From Nocardia sienata NBRC 100364 (GTDB taxonomy: Bacteria; Actinomycetota; Actinomycetes; Mycobacteriales; Mycobacteriaceae): a DNA stretch of 64,000 nucleotides. The stretch is taken from contig NZ_BDBX01000004.1 in the NCBI RefSeq assembly GCF_001613205.1, forward strand, positions 124,001-188,000. The letters are read 5' to 3'. The notes below the pieces were generated by a model that saw only the letters and a list, made by a program, of their open reading frames with translations, was not told where the DNA came from and did not search any database. This document shows, piece after piece, positions 35,458-43,708 of the stretch (positions within the stretch are counted from its first letter, which is position 1; each line of letters starts with the position of its first letter). The position numbers and the translations under genes are program-made.

Positions 35458-35871
35458 TCACCCCGCGGAGGTCAGGAACGACAAGCGCACCTCACGATCC
35501 GGATTGTCGATATTGATATCGACCAGCGCGATGGACTGCCAGGTGCCCAGTGCCGGTTCGCCGTCCAGGACCGGCACGGTCGCGTACGGGGCGATGAGCG
35601 CCGGCATCACGTGGGAGCGGCCGTGTCCGGGCGATCCGTGCGCGTGCCGCCACCGGTCGTCGGCCGGGAGCAGGTCGCGCAGCGCGGCCAGCAGATCGTC
35701 GTCACTGTGGGCGCCCAGTTCCAGGATCGCGATCCCGGCGGTGGCGTGCGGTACGAAGATGTGCAGGAGCCCGTCGCCGCCGGCGTCGTTCACGAACGCC
35801 CGGCACTGCGGGGTGATGTCATGGACCACTTCGCTGCGGCCGGTGTGCACCGCGATGACTGTGCTGCGCAT
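35458..35871 (-). CDS. YjbQ family protein (secondary thiamine-phosphate synthase enzyme)
   Basis: 137 aa from ATG 35871. Compact UPF0047 fold with the signature HIFVPHATAGIAILE, then GHGRSHVMPALIAPYATVPVLDG and LGTWQSIALVDIN. YjbQ-type proteins show weak thiamine-phosphate synthase activity but the physiological role is unsettled. 28 nt upstream of the Gfo/Idh gene and 11 nt downstream of the sirtuin gene, so probably cotranscribed. Confidence 0.9.
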   Translation of the reverse strand: MRSTVIAVHTGRSEVVHDITPQCRAFVNDAGGDGLLHIFVPHATAGIAILELGAHSDDDLLAALRDLLPADDRWRHAHGSPGHGRSHVMPALIAPYATVPVLDGEPALGTWQSIALVDINIDNPDREVRLSFLTSAG

Positions 35872-35882
35872 ATCCGGGCAGC

Positions 35883-36785
35883 CTACGCGGGCCCGGCCGG
35901 GCCGGTCGCGGGACGCGCGCCACGGATCCGGTACCGCTGCGCGAGTCCGGACAGGACCGCTGAGCATCCGGCGTCCAGCCGCCGGTCGGCGAGGCCGTCG
36001 CTGCGGGTGGCGCCGCGATTCACGATCACCACCGTGCCGCCGTTGCGGGCGACCCGGTGCACGAAACGACGGCCCGACAGCACGGTCAGGCTGGATCCGG
36101 CCACCACGATCACCTCCGCCGCGTCCACCAGTTCGTAGGCGGCCGCGACCCGTTCGGGCGGCACACTCTCCCCGAAGTAGACGATATCGGGCTTCCACAT
36201 CCCGCCGCACCGCGCACAATCCACCATGCGGAAACCGCTGGTGTCCTCGACCACGGCGTCGGCGTCGGGAGCCACTTCGAGTCCGGTCACCGAAGCGGTC
36301 GCGAAACCCGGATTGGCCTGTTCCAGCTGCTCGGCCAGCGCCATCCGGGACACACGCGCTCCGCAGCCCAGGCAGCGCACCTGGGCATAGCTGCCGTGCA
36401 GGTCGATCACCCGGCGGCTGCCCGCCTTGGTGTGCAGCAGATCGACGTTCTGGGTGATCACGCCGGTAACCGTGCCCCGGCGCTCCAATTCGGCCAGAGC
36501 CCGGTGGCCCGCATTGGGACGGGCGGCGTCCATATACCGCCAGCCCACATGATTACGCGCCCAATAGCGCTGCCGGAACACCGGATCGCCGACGAACTGC
36601 TGGTAGGTCATCGGAGTTCGCGGTGGGGCGTCGGGTCCGCGGTAGTCGGGGATACCGCTGTCGGTGGAGATCCCCGCACCGGTGAGCACGACCGTGGGCC
36701 GGTCGCCGATCAGCTCGACGAGATCGTCGAGGGCATCGGACCAGGAGTCCGGGTGCGGCGGGGTGAGCAGCGCCGTTTCGGGCAT
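35883..36785 (-). CDS. NAD-dependent protein deacylase (sirtuin)
   Basis: 300 aa from ATG 36785. Sirtuin motifs are complete: VVLTGAGISTDSGIPDYRG, TQNVDLLHTKAGS, catalytic His in VIDLHGSY, zinc ligands CLGCG and CARCG, PDIVYFGE and VAGSSL. The N-terminal region and RGPD-AP insertion fit class II/SIRT4-like bacterial enzymes. It removes acyl groups from lysines using NAD+, releasing nicotinamide and O-acyl-ADP-ribose. Heads the sirtuin-yjbQ-Gfo/Idh-molybdoenzyme run. Confidence 0.93.
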   Translation of the reverse strand: MPETALLTPPHPDSWSDALDDLVELIGDRPTVVLTGAGISTDSGIPDYRGPDAPPRTPMTYQQFVGDPVFRQRYWARNHVGWRYMDAARPNAGHRALAELERRGTVTGVITQNVDLLHTKAGSRRVIDLHGSYAQVRCLGCGARVSRMALAEQLEQANPGFATASVTGLEVAPDADAVVEDTSGFRMVDCARCGGMWKPDIVYFGESVPPERVAAAYELVDAAEVIVVAGSSLTVLSGRRFVHRVARNGGTVVIVNRGATRSDGLADRRLDAGCSAVLSGLAQRYRIRGARPATGPAGPA

Positions 36786-36840
36786 ACCCCGAGCGTACGT
36801 GCCGGTCCGGCCCCGCCCACCCGGGGCCGGAATTGATCGG

Positions 36841-37071
36841 CTAGGTCTGGACGCCGGCGAGTTTGCCGGCCTCCGCGTCGAGACCGAGCATGGCCAGCAG
36901 ATTGCGGCAGTCGGCGACATCGGTGGAGTGGCCGGCCACGATCCGGGCCGCGACGGCGCTGCGGCGGGCGACCTCGGCGCGTTCGGCATTGCGGATTTCG
37001 GCGAATTCGGCCAGATCGGCCTCGGGAAAATCGTGTTCGACAACGGTGGGACGGCTGGATGTGCCAGGCAT
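36841..37071 (-). CDS. Small conserved-type hypothetical protein
   Basis: 76 aa from ATG 37071 with AAGGAGA upstream, a convincing ribosome site. Acidic, Ala/Glu-rich, mostly helical, with EFAEIRNAERAEVARRSAVA and a C-terminal ADCRNLLAMLGLDAEAGKLAG. No signal peptide. I do not recognise the family. It starts 55 nt upstream of the sirtuin gene and may lead that operon. Confidence 0.65.
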   Translation of the reverse strand: MPGTSSRPTVVEHDFPEADLAEFAEIRNAERAEVARRSAVAARIVAGHSTDVADCRNLLAMLGLDAEAGKLAGVQT

Positions 37072-37509
37072 GGGTCTCCTTCGAGTTGTCCGAAGCCTAC
37101 GCCGAGGGCCGGTGACACACAGCACAACCGCAAACTAGAGTCGGCCGCTGGAGCATTCCCGCCCGAACCGCGTCACCCGTGCCGATCAGGACACCGGCCG
37201 GTCGCACGGCCGCACTGCCGGAGCTCGGGACCCAGAAGAGTTGTGCGGCATCGACTACCGGAAACGACATGCCGAACGATTGCGGGGATCGATAGCAGAT
37301 GATCGGGTAATGTGCCCTACGTCATAGCGCGACCACAGGGGCGACGTCGCGCCGATTCCATGTCACAGGTGCGCCGATGTCATTTTTTACGGCCCTTGTT
37401 TTTTACGACACAACTCCTCTAAATTCACCTCCTGCACGTTCATCAATCCGGAATGCTCGTGTTCCGCTGTTGCGGGGGCGGGATTCCACCCCAGCGAGGA
37501 GGTTCACCG
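37072..37509. other. Promoter region of MHYT gene 2
   Basis: About 440 nt without a supportable gene. The right half is AT-rich, with the 9-mer TTTTTTACG repeated in direct orientation at 37383-37391 and 37399-37407 (16-bp period), about 105-125 nt before the GTG start. This may be a promoter or regulator site for the MHYT gene. Confidence 0.45.
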
Positions 37510-38277
37510 GTGGAGATCGACCACTTCAGCCATGGCTGGCTCACCCCCGTGGTCGCGTACGTCATGTCGTTCACCGGATCGTTGCTCGCGCTACGGTGCA
37601 TGAGCCGCGTTCGCAGCCGATCACCGTTCGACGGCTGGCTCATCGCGGCATCGGTCGCCCTCGGTGGCACGGGCATCTGGGTTATGCATTTCATCGCCAT
37701 GCTGGGTTTCCGGATCGACGGCGCAGCCATCAGATACGACGTACCCGTCACGCTGGTCAGCGCCGTGATCGCCATGGTCGTGGTCTGGCTGGGACTGTGC
37801 CTGGCCCAGCAGCGGCGGCTGGGCGGACAGAGCCTGCTGGTCGGCGGCGTGGTCACCGGGATCGGGGTGGGTGCGATGCACTACGCCGGTATGTATGCCA
37901 TGAAGACCGATGTCGAAATCGGCTACGAGTGGTCGACCGTGGCGTTGTCCATGGTGATCGCGGTGATCGCCGCGACCGCCGCGCTCTGGTTCACCCTCAA
38001 TGTGCGCGGCGCGCTGGCCACCGTGGGCGCCGCCCTGGTGATGGGCGTCGCCGTGGCCGGTATGCACTACACCGGTATGTACGCCATGCACCTGGGCGAA
38101 CAACACCATATGACGCCCTCCGGCGCCGGCGCGGCCCAACTGCTGACCCCGCTGATCGTCGGTGTCAGCCTGCTGACCGTGGGCATGCTGTTCCACCTCG
38201 GCCTGACCGAGGTGAGCGGCAGCGCGGCCCTCACCCGCCGCCCCGCCACCGACAACTACTGGCCCACCCGCGACTGA
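37510..38277 (+). CDS. MHYT domain-containing integral membrane protein, copy 2
   Basis: 255 aa from GTG 37510 with GAGGAGG 8 nt upstream. Seven membrane helices and the same motifs as copy 1: FSHGWLTPVVAY, GGTGIWVMHFIAMLGF, MHYAGMYAMK, MHYTGMYAMHLGEQHHM. No effector domain. Like its paralogue it is a predicted copper-binding gas- or redox-sensing membrane domain; how a stand-alone MHYT unit signals is not known. Confidence 0.85.
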   Translation: MEIDHFSHGWLTPVVAYVMSFTGSLLALRCMSRVRSRSPFDGWLIAASVALGGTGIWVMHFIAMLGFRIDGAAIRYDVPVTLVSAVIAMVVVWLGLCLAQQRRLGGQSLLVGGVVTGIGVGAMHYAGMYAMKTDVEIGYEWSTVALSMVIAVIAATAALWFTLNVRGALATVGAALVMGVAVAGMHYTGMYAMHLGEQHHMTPSGAGAAQLLTPLIVGVSLLTVGMLFHLGLTEVSGSAALTRRPATDNYWPTRD

Positions 38278-38384
38278 CCGGGGCCGTCCACGCCGCGACG
38301 CATTTCGCGCCACACCGACCGAAATGCGTCACTGTGACACGACCCGCGCCGGATCCGCTGCCGTGCCCCCGATAGGGTCATGGG

Positions 38385-39452
38385 GTGCGGCAGCGGATCA
38401 TCCTGGATGTGGACACCGGCGTGGACGATTCCCTCGCCCTGCTCTATCTGCTCGCCAGCCCGGAGGCCGAGATCATGGGGATCGCCTCCACCGCCGGGAA
38501 TGTGCCCGCGGCCCAGGTCGCGATCAACAATCTGGCATGGCTCGAGCTGGCCCGGGCCCCGGAGATCGAGGTGACCCTCGGGGCGGCCGAACCGCTCGAG
38601 ATTCCCTTGCGCACCACCGAGGACACCCATGGACCGCACGGCGTCGGCTACGCCGAACTCCCCGCCCCCACACGGCGCATCTCCGAACGCAGCGCGGCGC
38701 AGATGTGGGTGGATCTGGCACGCCGCCATCCCGGGGAGCTCATCGGGCTGTGCACCGGGCCGCTCACCAATCTCGCCCTGGCTCTGCGCGAGGAACCCGA
38801 GCTGCCCCGGTTGCTGCGCCGGCTCGTGATCATGGGCGGGGCATTCGACCACCCCGGCAACACCACACCTACCAACGAGTGGAACATCCACGTCGACCCC
38901 GAGGCCGCGAAAATCGTCTTCGACGCCTTCTCCGCCGCCCCGCCGGACCGCCGTCCGCTGATCTGCCCCCTCGATATCACCGAAACCATCGAGATGCGGC
39001 CCGCCCATCTGGTCAGGCTGGCCGAGCAGGCCGGCAGCCACCCGATCGAGACGGTATCGCCCACCGATCCGCCCGCGGCACGTTCGGCGGCGAGCAACCC
39101 GATCATCCGGTACCTGACCGACGCGGTCCGCTTCTACTTCGATTTCCACCACGGGTACGACCTCGGCTATCTGGCCCATATGCACGACCCGTTCGCTGCC
39201 GCGGTGGCCCTGGACCCGGCGCTGGCGCGCACCCGGCCCGCCACCGTGGACGTCGAGCTCACGGGCACGCTCACGCGGGGCGCGACCATCGCAGACCGGG
39301 CCGGGATGTGGGGGCGGCCACCCAACGCCGATATTGTCGTCGGCACCGACCCCGTGCGCTTCTTCGACCGCATGATCGCCAGGATCGGCGATCACGCACG
39401 CACCTTGTATCCAGGCCGTCCGGTCGGCGAGCCCGTAGGCCGGCGGCGATGA
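38385..39452 (+). CDS. Inosine-uridine preferring nucleoside hydrolase family
   Basis: 355 aa. The N-terminal LDVDTGVDDSLALL is the calcium-binding D-x-D-x-x-x-D-D signature; NEWNIHVDPEAA near residue 165 carries the Asn and His that bind ribose, and a further Asp is in MHDPFAAAVAL. It cleaves nucleosides to base and ribose for salvage. It is followed 43 nt later by an amidohydrolase gene, and both may form a purine- or pyrimidine-salvage pair. Confidence 0.92.
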   Translation: MRQRIILDVDTGVDDSLALLYLLASPEAEIMGIASTAGNVPAAQVAINNLAWLELARAPEIEVTLGAAEPLEIPLRTTEDTHGPHGVGYAELPAPTRRISERSAAQMWVDLARRHPGELIGLCTGPLTNLALALREEPELPRLLRRLVIMGGAFDHPGNTTPTNEWNIHVDPEAAKIVFDAFSAAPPDRRPLICPLDITETIEMRPAHLVRLAEQAGSHPIETVSPTDPPAARSAASNPIIRYLTDAVRFYFDFHHGYDLGYLAHMHDPFAAAVALDPALARTRPATVDVELTGTLTRGATIADRAGMWGRPPNADIVVGTDPVRFFDRMIARIGDHARTLYPGRPVGEPVGRRR

Positions 39453-39495
39453 CATTCCGGCCGCCCGCTGCCCGATCCGATCGAGAGGTACGAAC

Positions 39496-40398
39496 GTGAA
39501 CTCTTCCGGAGCACACGAGGTTCCGGCCGACGAGGCGTATCTGGCGGAGTTCCGACAGCGGCTGGGACTGCCGGGAATGATCGATGTGCACACCCATTTC
39601 ATGCCGCACCGGGTGCTGCGCAAGGTCTGGGCGTACTTCGACGAGGCCGGTCCGCTCACCGGGCGTCCCTGGCCGATCACCTATCGCGCCGACGAACCGG
39701 TCCGGCTGGAGGCGCTGCGCCGCTTCGGAATCCGCGCGTTCACAGCACTGGTATACCCGCATCGCCCGGAGATGGCGGCATGGCTGAACGAATGGACCGC
39801 GAAATTCGCCGCCGAGGTGCCGGAATGCCTGCACACCGCCACGTTCTACCCCGAGCCGAGTGCGGCGGGATACGTGGCGGCGGCGGTGGACCAGGGTGCG
39901 CGGGTGTTCAAGTCACATATCCAGGTCGGCGCCTACGATCCTCGTGACCCCCTGCTCGATCCGGTCTGGGGCCTCCTCGAGGACGCCGGCGTACCCACCG
40001 TCATCCACTGCGGTTCCGGCCCGGCGCCCGGCGCGTTCACCGGGCCCGAGCCGATCGCCGAGGTGCTGCGGCGGTTTCCGCGCCTGCCCCTGATCGTGGC
40101 GCATATGGGCATGCCCGAATACGTCGACTTCCTCTACCTCGCCGACCGGTATTCCGGTGTTTCGCTGGACACAACGATGGCGTTCACCGATTTCGCCGAG
40201 GCCGATGTCCCGTTCCCGGTAGCCGACCGGCACCGATTACTCGATCACGGCGACCGGATCATGTTCGGTAGCGATTTCCCGAATATCCCGCACCCGTACC
40301 GGCACGCCGTCCAGGCCCTGGAGCGGCTCGAACTGGGCGACGACTGGTTGCGCCGGGTCTGCTACCGCAATGCCGCCGACCGGTTCGGCCTGGCCTGA
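39496..40398 (+). CDS. Amidohydrolase family protein (ACMSD-like TIM barrel)
   Basis: 300 aa. GMIDVHTHFMPHR gives the metal H-x-H; His in VIHCGSGP and VAHMGMPEY, and FGSDFPNIPH with the catalytic Asp complete the amidohydrolase-2 active site. Relatives are decarboxylases or hydrolases of cyclic acids. The reaction cannot be specified. Likely cotranscribed with the nucleoside hydrolase. Confidence 0.87.
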   Translation: MNSSGAHEVPADEAYLAEFRQRLGLPGMIDVHTHFMPHRVLRKVWAYFDEAGPLTGRPWPITYRADEPVRLEALRRFGIRAFTALVYPHRPEMAAWLNEWTAKFAAEVPECLHTATFYPEPSAAGYVAAAVDQGARVFKSHIQVGAYDPRDPLLDPVWGLLEDAGVPTVIHCGSGPAPGAFTGPEPIAEVLRRFPRLPLIVAHMGMPEYVDFLYLADRYSGVSLDTTMAFTDFAEADVPFPVADRHRLLDHGDRIMFGSDFPNIPHPYRHAVQALERLELGDDWLRRVCYRNAADRFGLA

Positions 40399-40438
40399 CG
40401 AGGATCTCGGCAGCGTCCGGCGCCGATGCGGTCCGGTG

Positions 40439-42022
40439 TCAGGCCGGCCGTTCGGTCGCCACCCCCACCGGCTCATCCGGCGTACCCGCTCCCGCCCAGC
40501 GGGCCAGCGCCGCGCGGCATTCGGCGATCTCGCCCGGCGCGGGCGCGCCGTCGGTGGCCCAGGCCACGCGGCCGTCGGGTCGCAGCAGCAGTGCGGTCGC
40601 CGTGGTGTCCTCGGTCCGTGCGCGCACCACGCCGACCCGGCTCGGCAGGCCGGTGAGGGCCGAGGACCACTCCCCCTCGGCGCCGAGGTCCAGCAGTAGC
40701 GGGCGGTATTCCCGGATCAGTTCGGCCAGGCGCACCACACCGCCGTCGACGCGCAGCGTGAGGTCCGGGGCGCTGTAGCCGACGAGCGGATGCGGGTCCG
40801 CGGCGCCCATGTCGTAGCGCACATCCGTTCCGGCGATCACCGCGGCCACCCGCGCGACCGCGGACTCGTCGGTGAGCAGTTCGGCGAACACCGTACGCAG
40901 GGCGCTGGTGTCCCCGCCCGGTGCGAGCAGCGCCGATTGGGCCCGGGCGGCCAGTTCCGTCCGGGTGGCCGCCTGCCGGCGTTCCCGGTCGTAGCTGTCG
41001 AGCAGACCCGCCGGGGCCCAGCCGTCGATCTCCGCGGCCAGTTTCCAGCCCAGTTCCACCGCGTCCGCCAGCCCTACGTTCAGTCCCGGCCCGCCACCGC
41101 CGGTGTACACGTGCGCCGCGTCGCCGGCCAGGAGTACCGGCCCGTCGCGGAACCGTTCGGCCACCCGGGTGTGACCGCCGCGCAGCCGCCGCAGCAGATG
41201 CGGTCCGGGCCCCACGGGATCGCCGAGCGGGATCTCGGCGCCGAGGACCCGGGAGATGCTGGCCCGCATCTCCGCCAGCGTCATCGGTTCGTCGGTCGGG
41301 GGTTCGTCCCATTCCACAGTGGACAGCATCGGCGGCCGGCCGGCGAACGGGGCGTAGGTGAAACCGCCGTGTTCGGTACGCAGCGACAAGAACGGCCGGA
41401 TCGGGCCGAACCCGGGCACCCGCAGCTCACCGGAAGCCGGGTCCACCCACTCGGCGGGGATCGAGGCGTGGACCGTGCGGGCGGTCGTGCGGTCGTATCC
41501 GATACCGGGGAAACCGATCCCGCGCTGTTTGCGGACGATGCTGTGGGCGCCGTCGGCGCCGACCAGGTAGCGGCTACGAAGATACGCCGAGCCGCCCGGA
41601 CCCGAGACCTCCACCACGACCCCGTCGCCGTCGTTCTCGATGGCCACGATCGCCGCGCCGCGGCGTACCTCGATACCGAGTTCGGCGGCGTATTCGCCCA
41701 GCGCGGCGACCAGTTCCCGCTGCGGGATCGGCAGGGTGTAGATCGGCCCGTCGTCGAGCAGACTCAGATCGAGGGCCAACCCGCCGAACATGAAGTACCG
41801 GTCGTTGGGCCGGGGCGGACCGGATGTCCCGCTGAGCCGCTCGTACAGCCCGCGCCGATCCATCAGCGGCACCACCTGGCCCACCAGGCCGTTGGCCCGG
41901 GGTTCGGTCTCGGCCTCGGTGTGGCGTTCGACCACGAGCGGCCGTATCCCGGCCCGGCCCAGCTCGCAGGCCAGCAGCAGCCCGACCGGGCCCGCCCCGG
42001 CGATGATCACGTCGTAGCGCAT
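40439..42022 (-). CDS. FAD-dependent aromatic hydroxylase-like monooxygenase
   Basis: 527 aa from ATG 42022. FAD motif IIAGAGPVGLLLACELGRAG, the DG motif LVGADGAHSIVRK, and the GD motif VLLAGDAAHVYTGGGGPGLN. C-terminal thioredoxin-like domain of the PheA/TfdB type. These enzymes hydroxylate phenols, rifamycins or polyketide aromatics with NAD(P)H and O2. It starts 1 nt after the stop of the TetR gene, so is controlled together with it; a rifamycin- or drug-inactivating monooxygenase is one possibility. Confidence 0.88.
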   Translation of the reverse strand: MRYDVIIAGAGPVGLLLACELGRAGIRPLVVERHTEAETEPRANGLVGQVVPLMDRRGLYERLSGTSGPPRPNDRYFMFGGLALDLSLLDDGPIYTLPIPQRELVAALGEYAAELGIEVRRGAAIVAIENDGDGVVVEVSGPGGSAYLRSRYLVGADGAHSIVRKQRGIGFPGIGYDRTTARTVHASIPAEWVDPASGELRVPGFGPIRPFLSLRTEHGGFTYAPFAGRPPMLSTVEWDEPPTDEPMTLAEMRASISRVLGAEIPLGDPVGPGPHLLRRLRGGHTRVAERFRDGPVLLAGDAAHVYTGGGGPGLNVGLADAVELGWKLAAEIDGWAPAGLLDSYDRERRQAATRTELAARAQSALLAPGGDTSALRTVFAELLTDESAVARVAAVIAGTDVRYDMGAADPHPLVGYSAPDLTLRVDGGVVRLAELIREYRPLLLDLGAEGEWSSALTGLPSRVGVVRARTEDTTATALLLRPDGRVAWATDGAPAPGEIAECRAALARWAGAGTPDEPVGVATERPA

Positions 42023-42023
42023 C

Positions 42024-42668
42024 TCAACTCCCGGCATTCGGTTCGGGCAGCCCGGCGGCCACCTGGCTCAGCGCCGCGCGCAATGCGGTGGCGAGGGATT
42101 CGGGCGGCCGGGTGGACCGGGCGTGCTCGGTGGCGACCGCACAGGCCGAACCCACCACCGCGGCCACCAGTTTCGGATACAGGTCCCGGTCGGGATCGGC
42201 GCCGACCCGTCCGGCGACGGCCGCGGCCAGTTCCCGCTGCGCGAGCGCGTCGGCCTCCAGTACGGCGCCCCGCACCGCGGGCTGGGAGAGGATCTCCCCC
42301 ACGCCCTCGGCCCAGCGGGTATCGCCCGACCAGTTCGCCTGCGTATCGCCCTCGCCCACTTCGAATCCGTGCAGGACCGCGGCGGTGATCGCGCTCCAGA
42401 GCGGTTCGGTCACCGGGCGGGCGCCCAGCAACCGGCCGATCTCGTACATGCGGTCCAGGTGCCGCGAGGCCACGGCTTCGGCCTTGCTGCCGAAGTAGTT
42501 GCGGAAGGTCCGATCGGAGACACCGACGGCGGCGGCGATCTCCTCGACGGTGACCGCGTCCCAGCCCTTCTCGATCGACAGCCGGATGGTGGCGAGACTC
42601 AGCGCCAGGCGCGTCTCACGTTTCTTGCGCTCCCGTAACCCGGGTTCGGCATCGTCCATGCCCACCAC
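42024..42668 (-). CDS. TetR family transcriptional regulator of the monooxygenase
   Basis: 214 aa (ATG 42668; MDDAEP at 42659 is an alternative). HTH: VTVEEIAAAVGVSDRTFRNYFGSKAEAV. It precedes the monooxygenase with a 1-nt gap. Twin TTTCC-N5-GGAAA repeats directly upstream are the likely autoregulatory operator. Confidence 0.9.
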   Translation of the reverse strand: MVGMDDAEPGLRERKKRETRLALSLATIRLSIEKGWDAVTVEEIAAAVGVSDRTFRNYFGSKAEAVASRHLDRMYEIGRLLGARPVTEPLWSAITAAVLHGFEVGEGDTQANWSGDTRWAEGVGEILSQPAVRGAVLEADALAQRELAAAVAGRVGADPDRDLYPKLVAAVVGSACAVATEHARSTRPPESLATALRAALSQVAAGLPEPNAGS

Positions 42669-42679
42669 GGTACAGAATG

Positions 42680-42711
42680 TTTCCAGAATGGAAAGATTTC
42701 CAAGTCGGAAA
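42680..42711 (-). promoter_or_regulatory. Twin operator of the TetR-monooxygenase pair
   Basis: TTTCC-N5-GGAAA occurs twice (42680-42694 and 42697-42711), centres 17 bp apart, in the short gap between meaB and the tetR start. Two tandem palindromes with half-site GGAAA suggest cooperative TetR binding and autorepression. Confidence 0.65.
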
Positions 42712-42715
42712 CTTT

Positions 42716-43708
42716 TCAGCTGTCGAAGGCGTCCAGCAGTTTCTGCGCGGCCAGCGCCGCGGTCAGGCTCCCGTCCCGGACCTCGCGCTCCACTTCGCCG
42801 CGCAGCGCCTTCACCTTCGGGTTGTCCGCCAGCCGGCGGAGCAACTGGTCGTGCACCATGGTCCAGGTCCAGTCGACCTGCTGACGGCGGCGTTTCTCGG
42901 TGAACTCACCCGCATCGGTGAGCACCCGGCGGTGTTCCAGCACGGTCTGCCAGAACTTCTCCAGCCCGACCCCTTCCAGACCGCTCATGGTCAGCACCGG
43001 CGGCCGCCACAGCGCATCGTGCGGATGGATCAGCCGCAGCGCCCCGGACAGTTCCCGGGCCGCCGATTTCGCCTCGATCTCATGCTTACCGTCGGCCTTG
43101 TTCACCGCGACCAGATCGGCCAGCTCCAGCACACCCTTCTTGATGCCCTGCAGCTGATCGCCGGTACGCGCGAGGGTGAGGAAGCAGAAAACGTCGACCA
43201 TGTTCGCCACGGTCACCTCCGACTGCCCCACGCCGACGGTTTCGACCAGGATGACGTCGTACCCGGCCGCCTCGAGCAGCACGATCGTCTCGCGGGTCGC
43301 CTTCGCCACCCCGCCGAGCGTGCCCGCCGTCGGGGAGGGCCGGATGAAGGCGTTCTCCTCCACCGACAGCCGCGCCATCCGGGTCTTGTCACCGAGGATC
43401 GAACCGCCGGTCCGGGTGGACGACGGATCCACCGCCAGCACGGCGACCCGGTGCCCCTGCCCGATCAGCTGCATGCCGAGGGAGTCGATGAAGGTCGACT
43501 TCCCCACCCCGGGCACCCCGGTGATCCCCACCCGGTTCGACAGCGCCGCACCGGGTTCCGGGGTCACCCGCAGCAGCAGCTGCTGCGCCTGGTCCCGATG
43601 GTCGGCCCGGGTGGACTCCACCAGGGTGATCGCCCGCGCGAGGGCGGCCCGCTCACCGGAGCGGACCGCCTGCGCGAGTGCTTCCACGTCGACGACACGT
43701 GTGCTCAT
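42716..43708 (-). CDS. meaB: Methylmalonyl-CoA mutase-associated GTPase MeaB
   Basis: 330 aa. P-loop [12 protein letters not shown], switch elements [18 protein letters not shown] and [11 protein letters not shown], and base-recognition NKADG: the intact G3E GTPase of the MeaB/ArgK type. It guards methylmalonyl-CoA mutase by gating adenosylcobalamin loading and expelling inactive cofactor. Its ATG overlaps the mutB stop (ATGA), so it is made with the mutase. Confidence 0.95.
   Translation of the reverse strand: MSTRVVDVEALAQAVRSGERAALARAITLVESTRADHRDQAQQLLLRVTPEPGAALSNRVGITGVPGVGKSTFIDSLGMQLIGQGHRVAVLAVDPSSTRTGGSILGDKTRMARLSVEENAFIRPSPTAGTLGGVAKATRETIVLLEAAGYDVILVETVGVGQSEVTVANMVDVFCFLTLARTGDQLQGIKKGVLELADLVAVNKADGKHEIEAKSAARELSGALRLIHPHDALWRPPVLTMSGLEGVGLEKFWQTVLEHRRVLTDAGEFTEKRRRQQVDWTWTMVHDQLLRRLADNPKVKALRGEVEREVRDGSLTAALAAQKLLDAFDS

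Noticed and set aside
36841..37071. Reading the small 76-aa gene as the N-terminus of the sirtuin
   Set aside because: Although the sirtuin frame extends upstream, the 76-aa frame has its own ribosome site and lies in a different frame; the sirtuin fold starts fully downstream of ATG 36785.
40790..42388. A 532-codon plus-strand frame opposite the FAD monooxygenase and TetR
   Set aside because: Composition is typical of antisense GC-rich frames; no motif; the minus-strand genes have complete FAD and HTH motifs.
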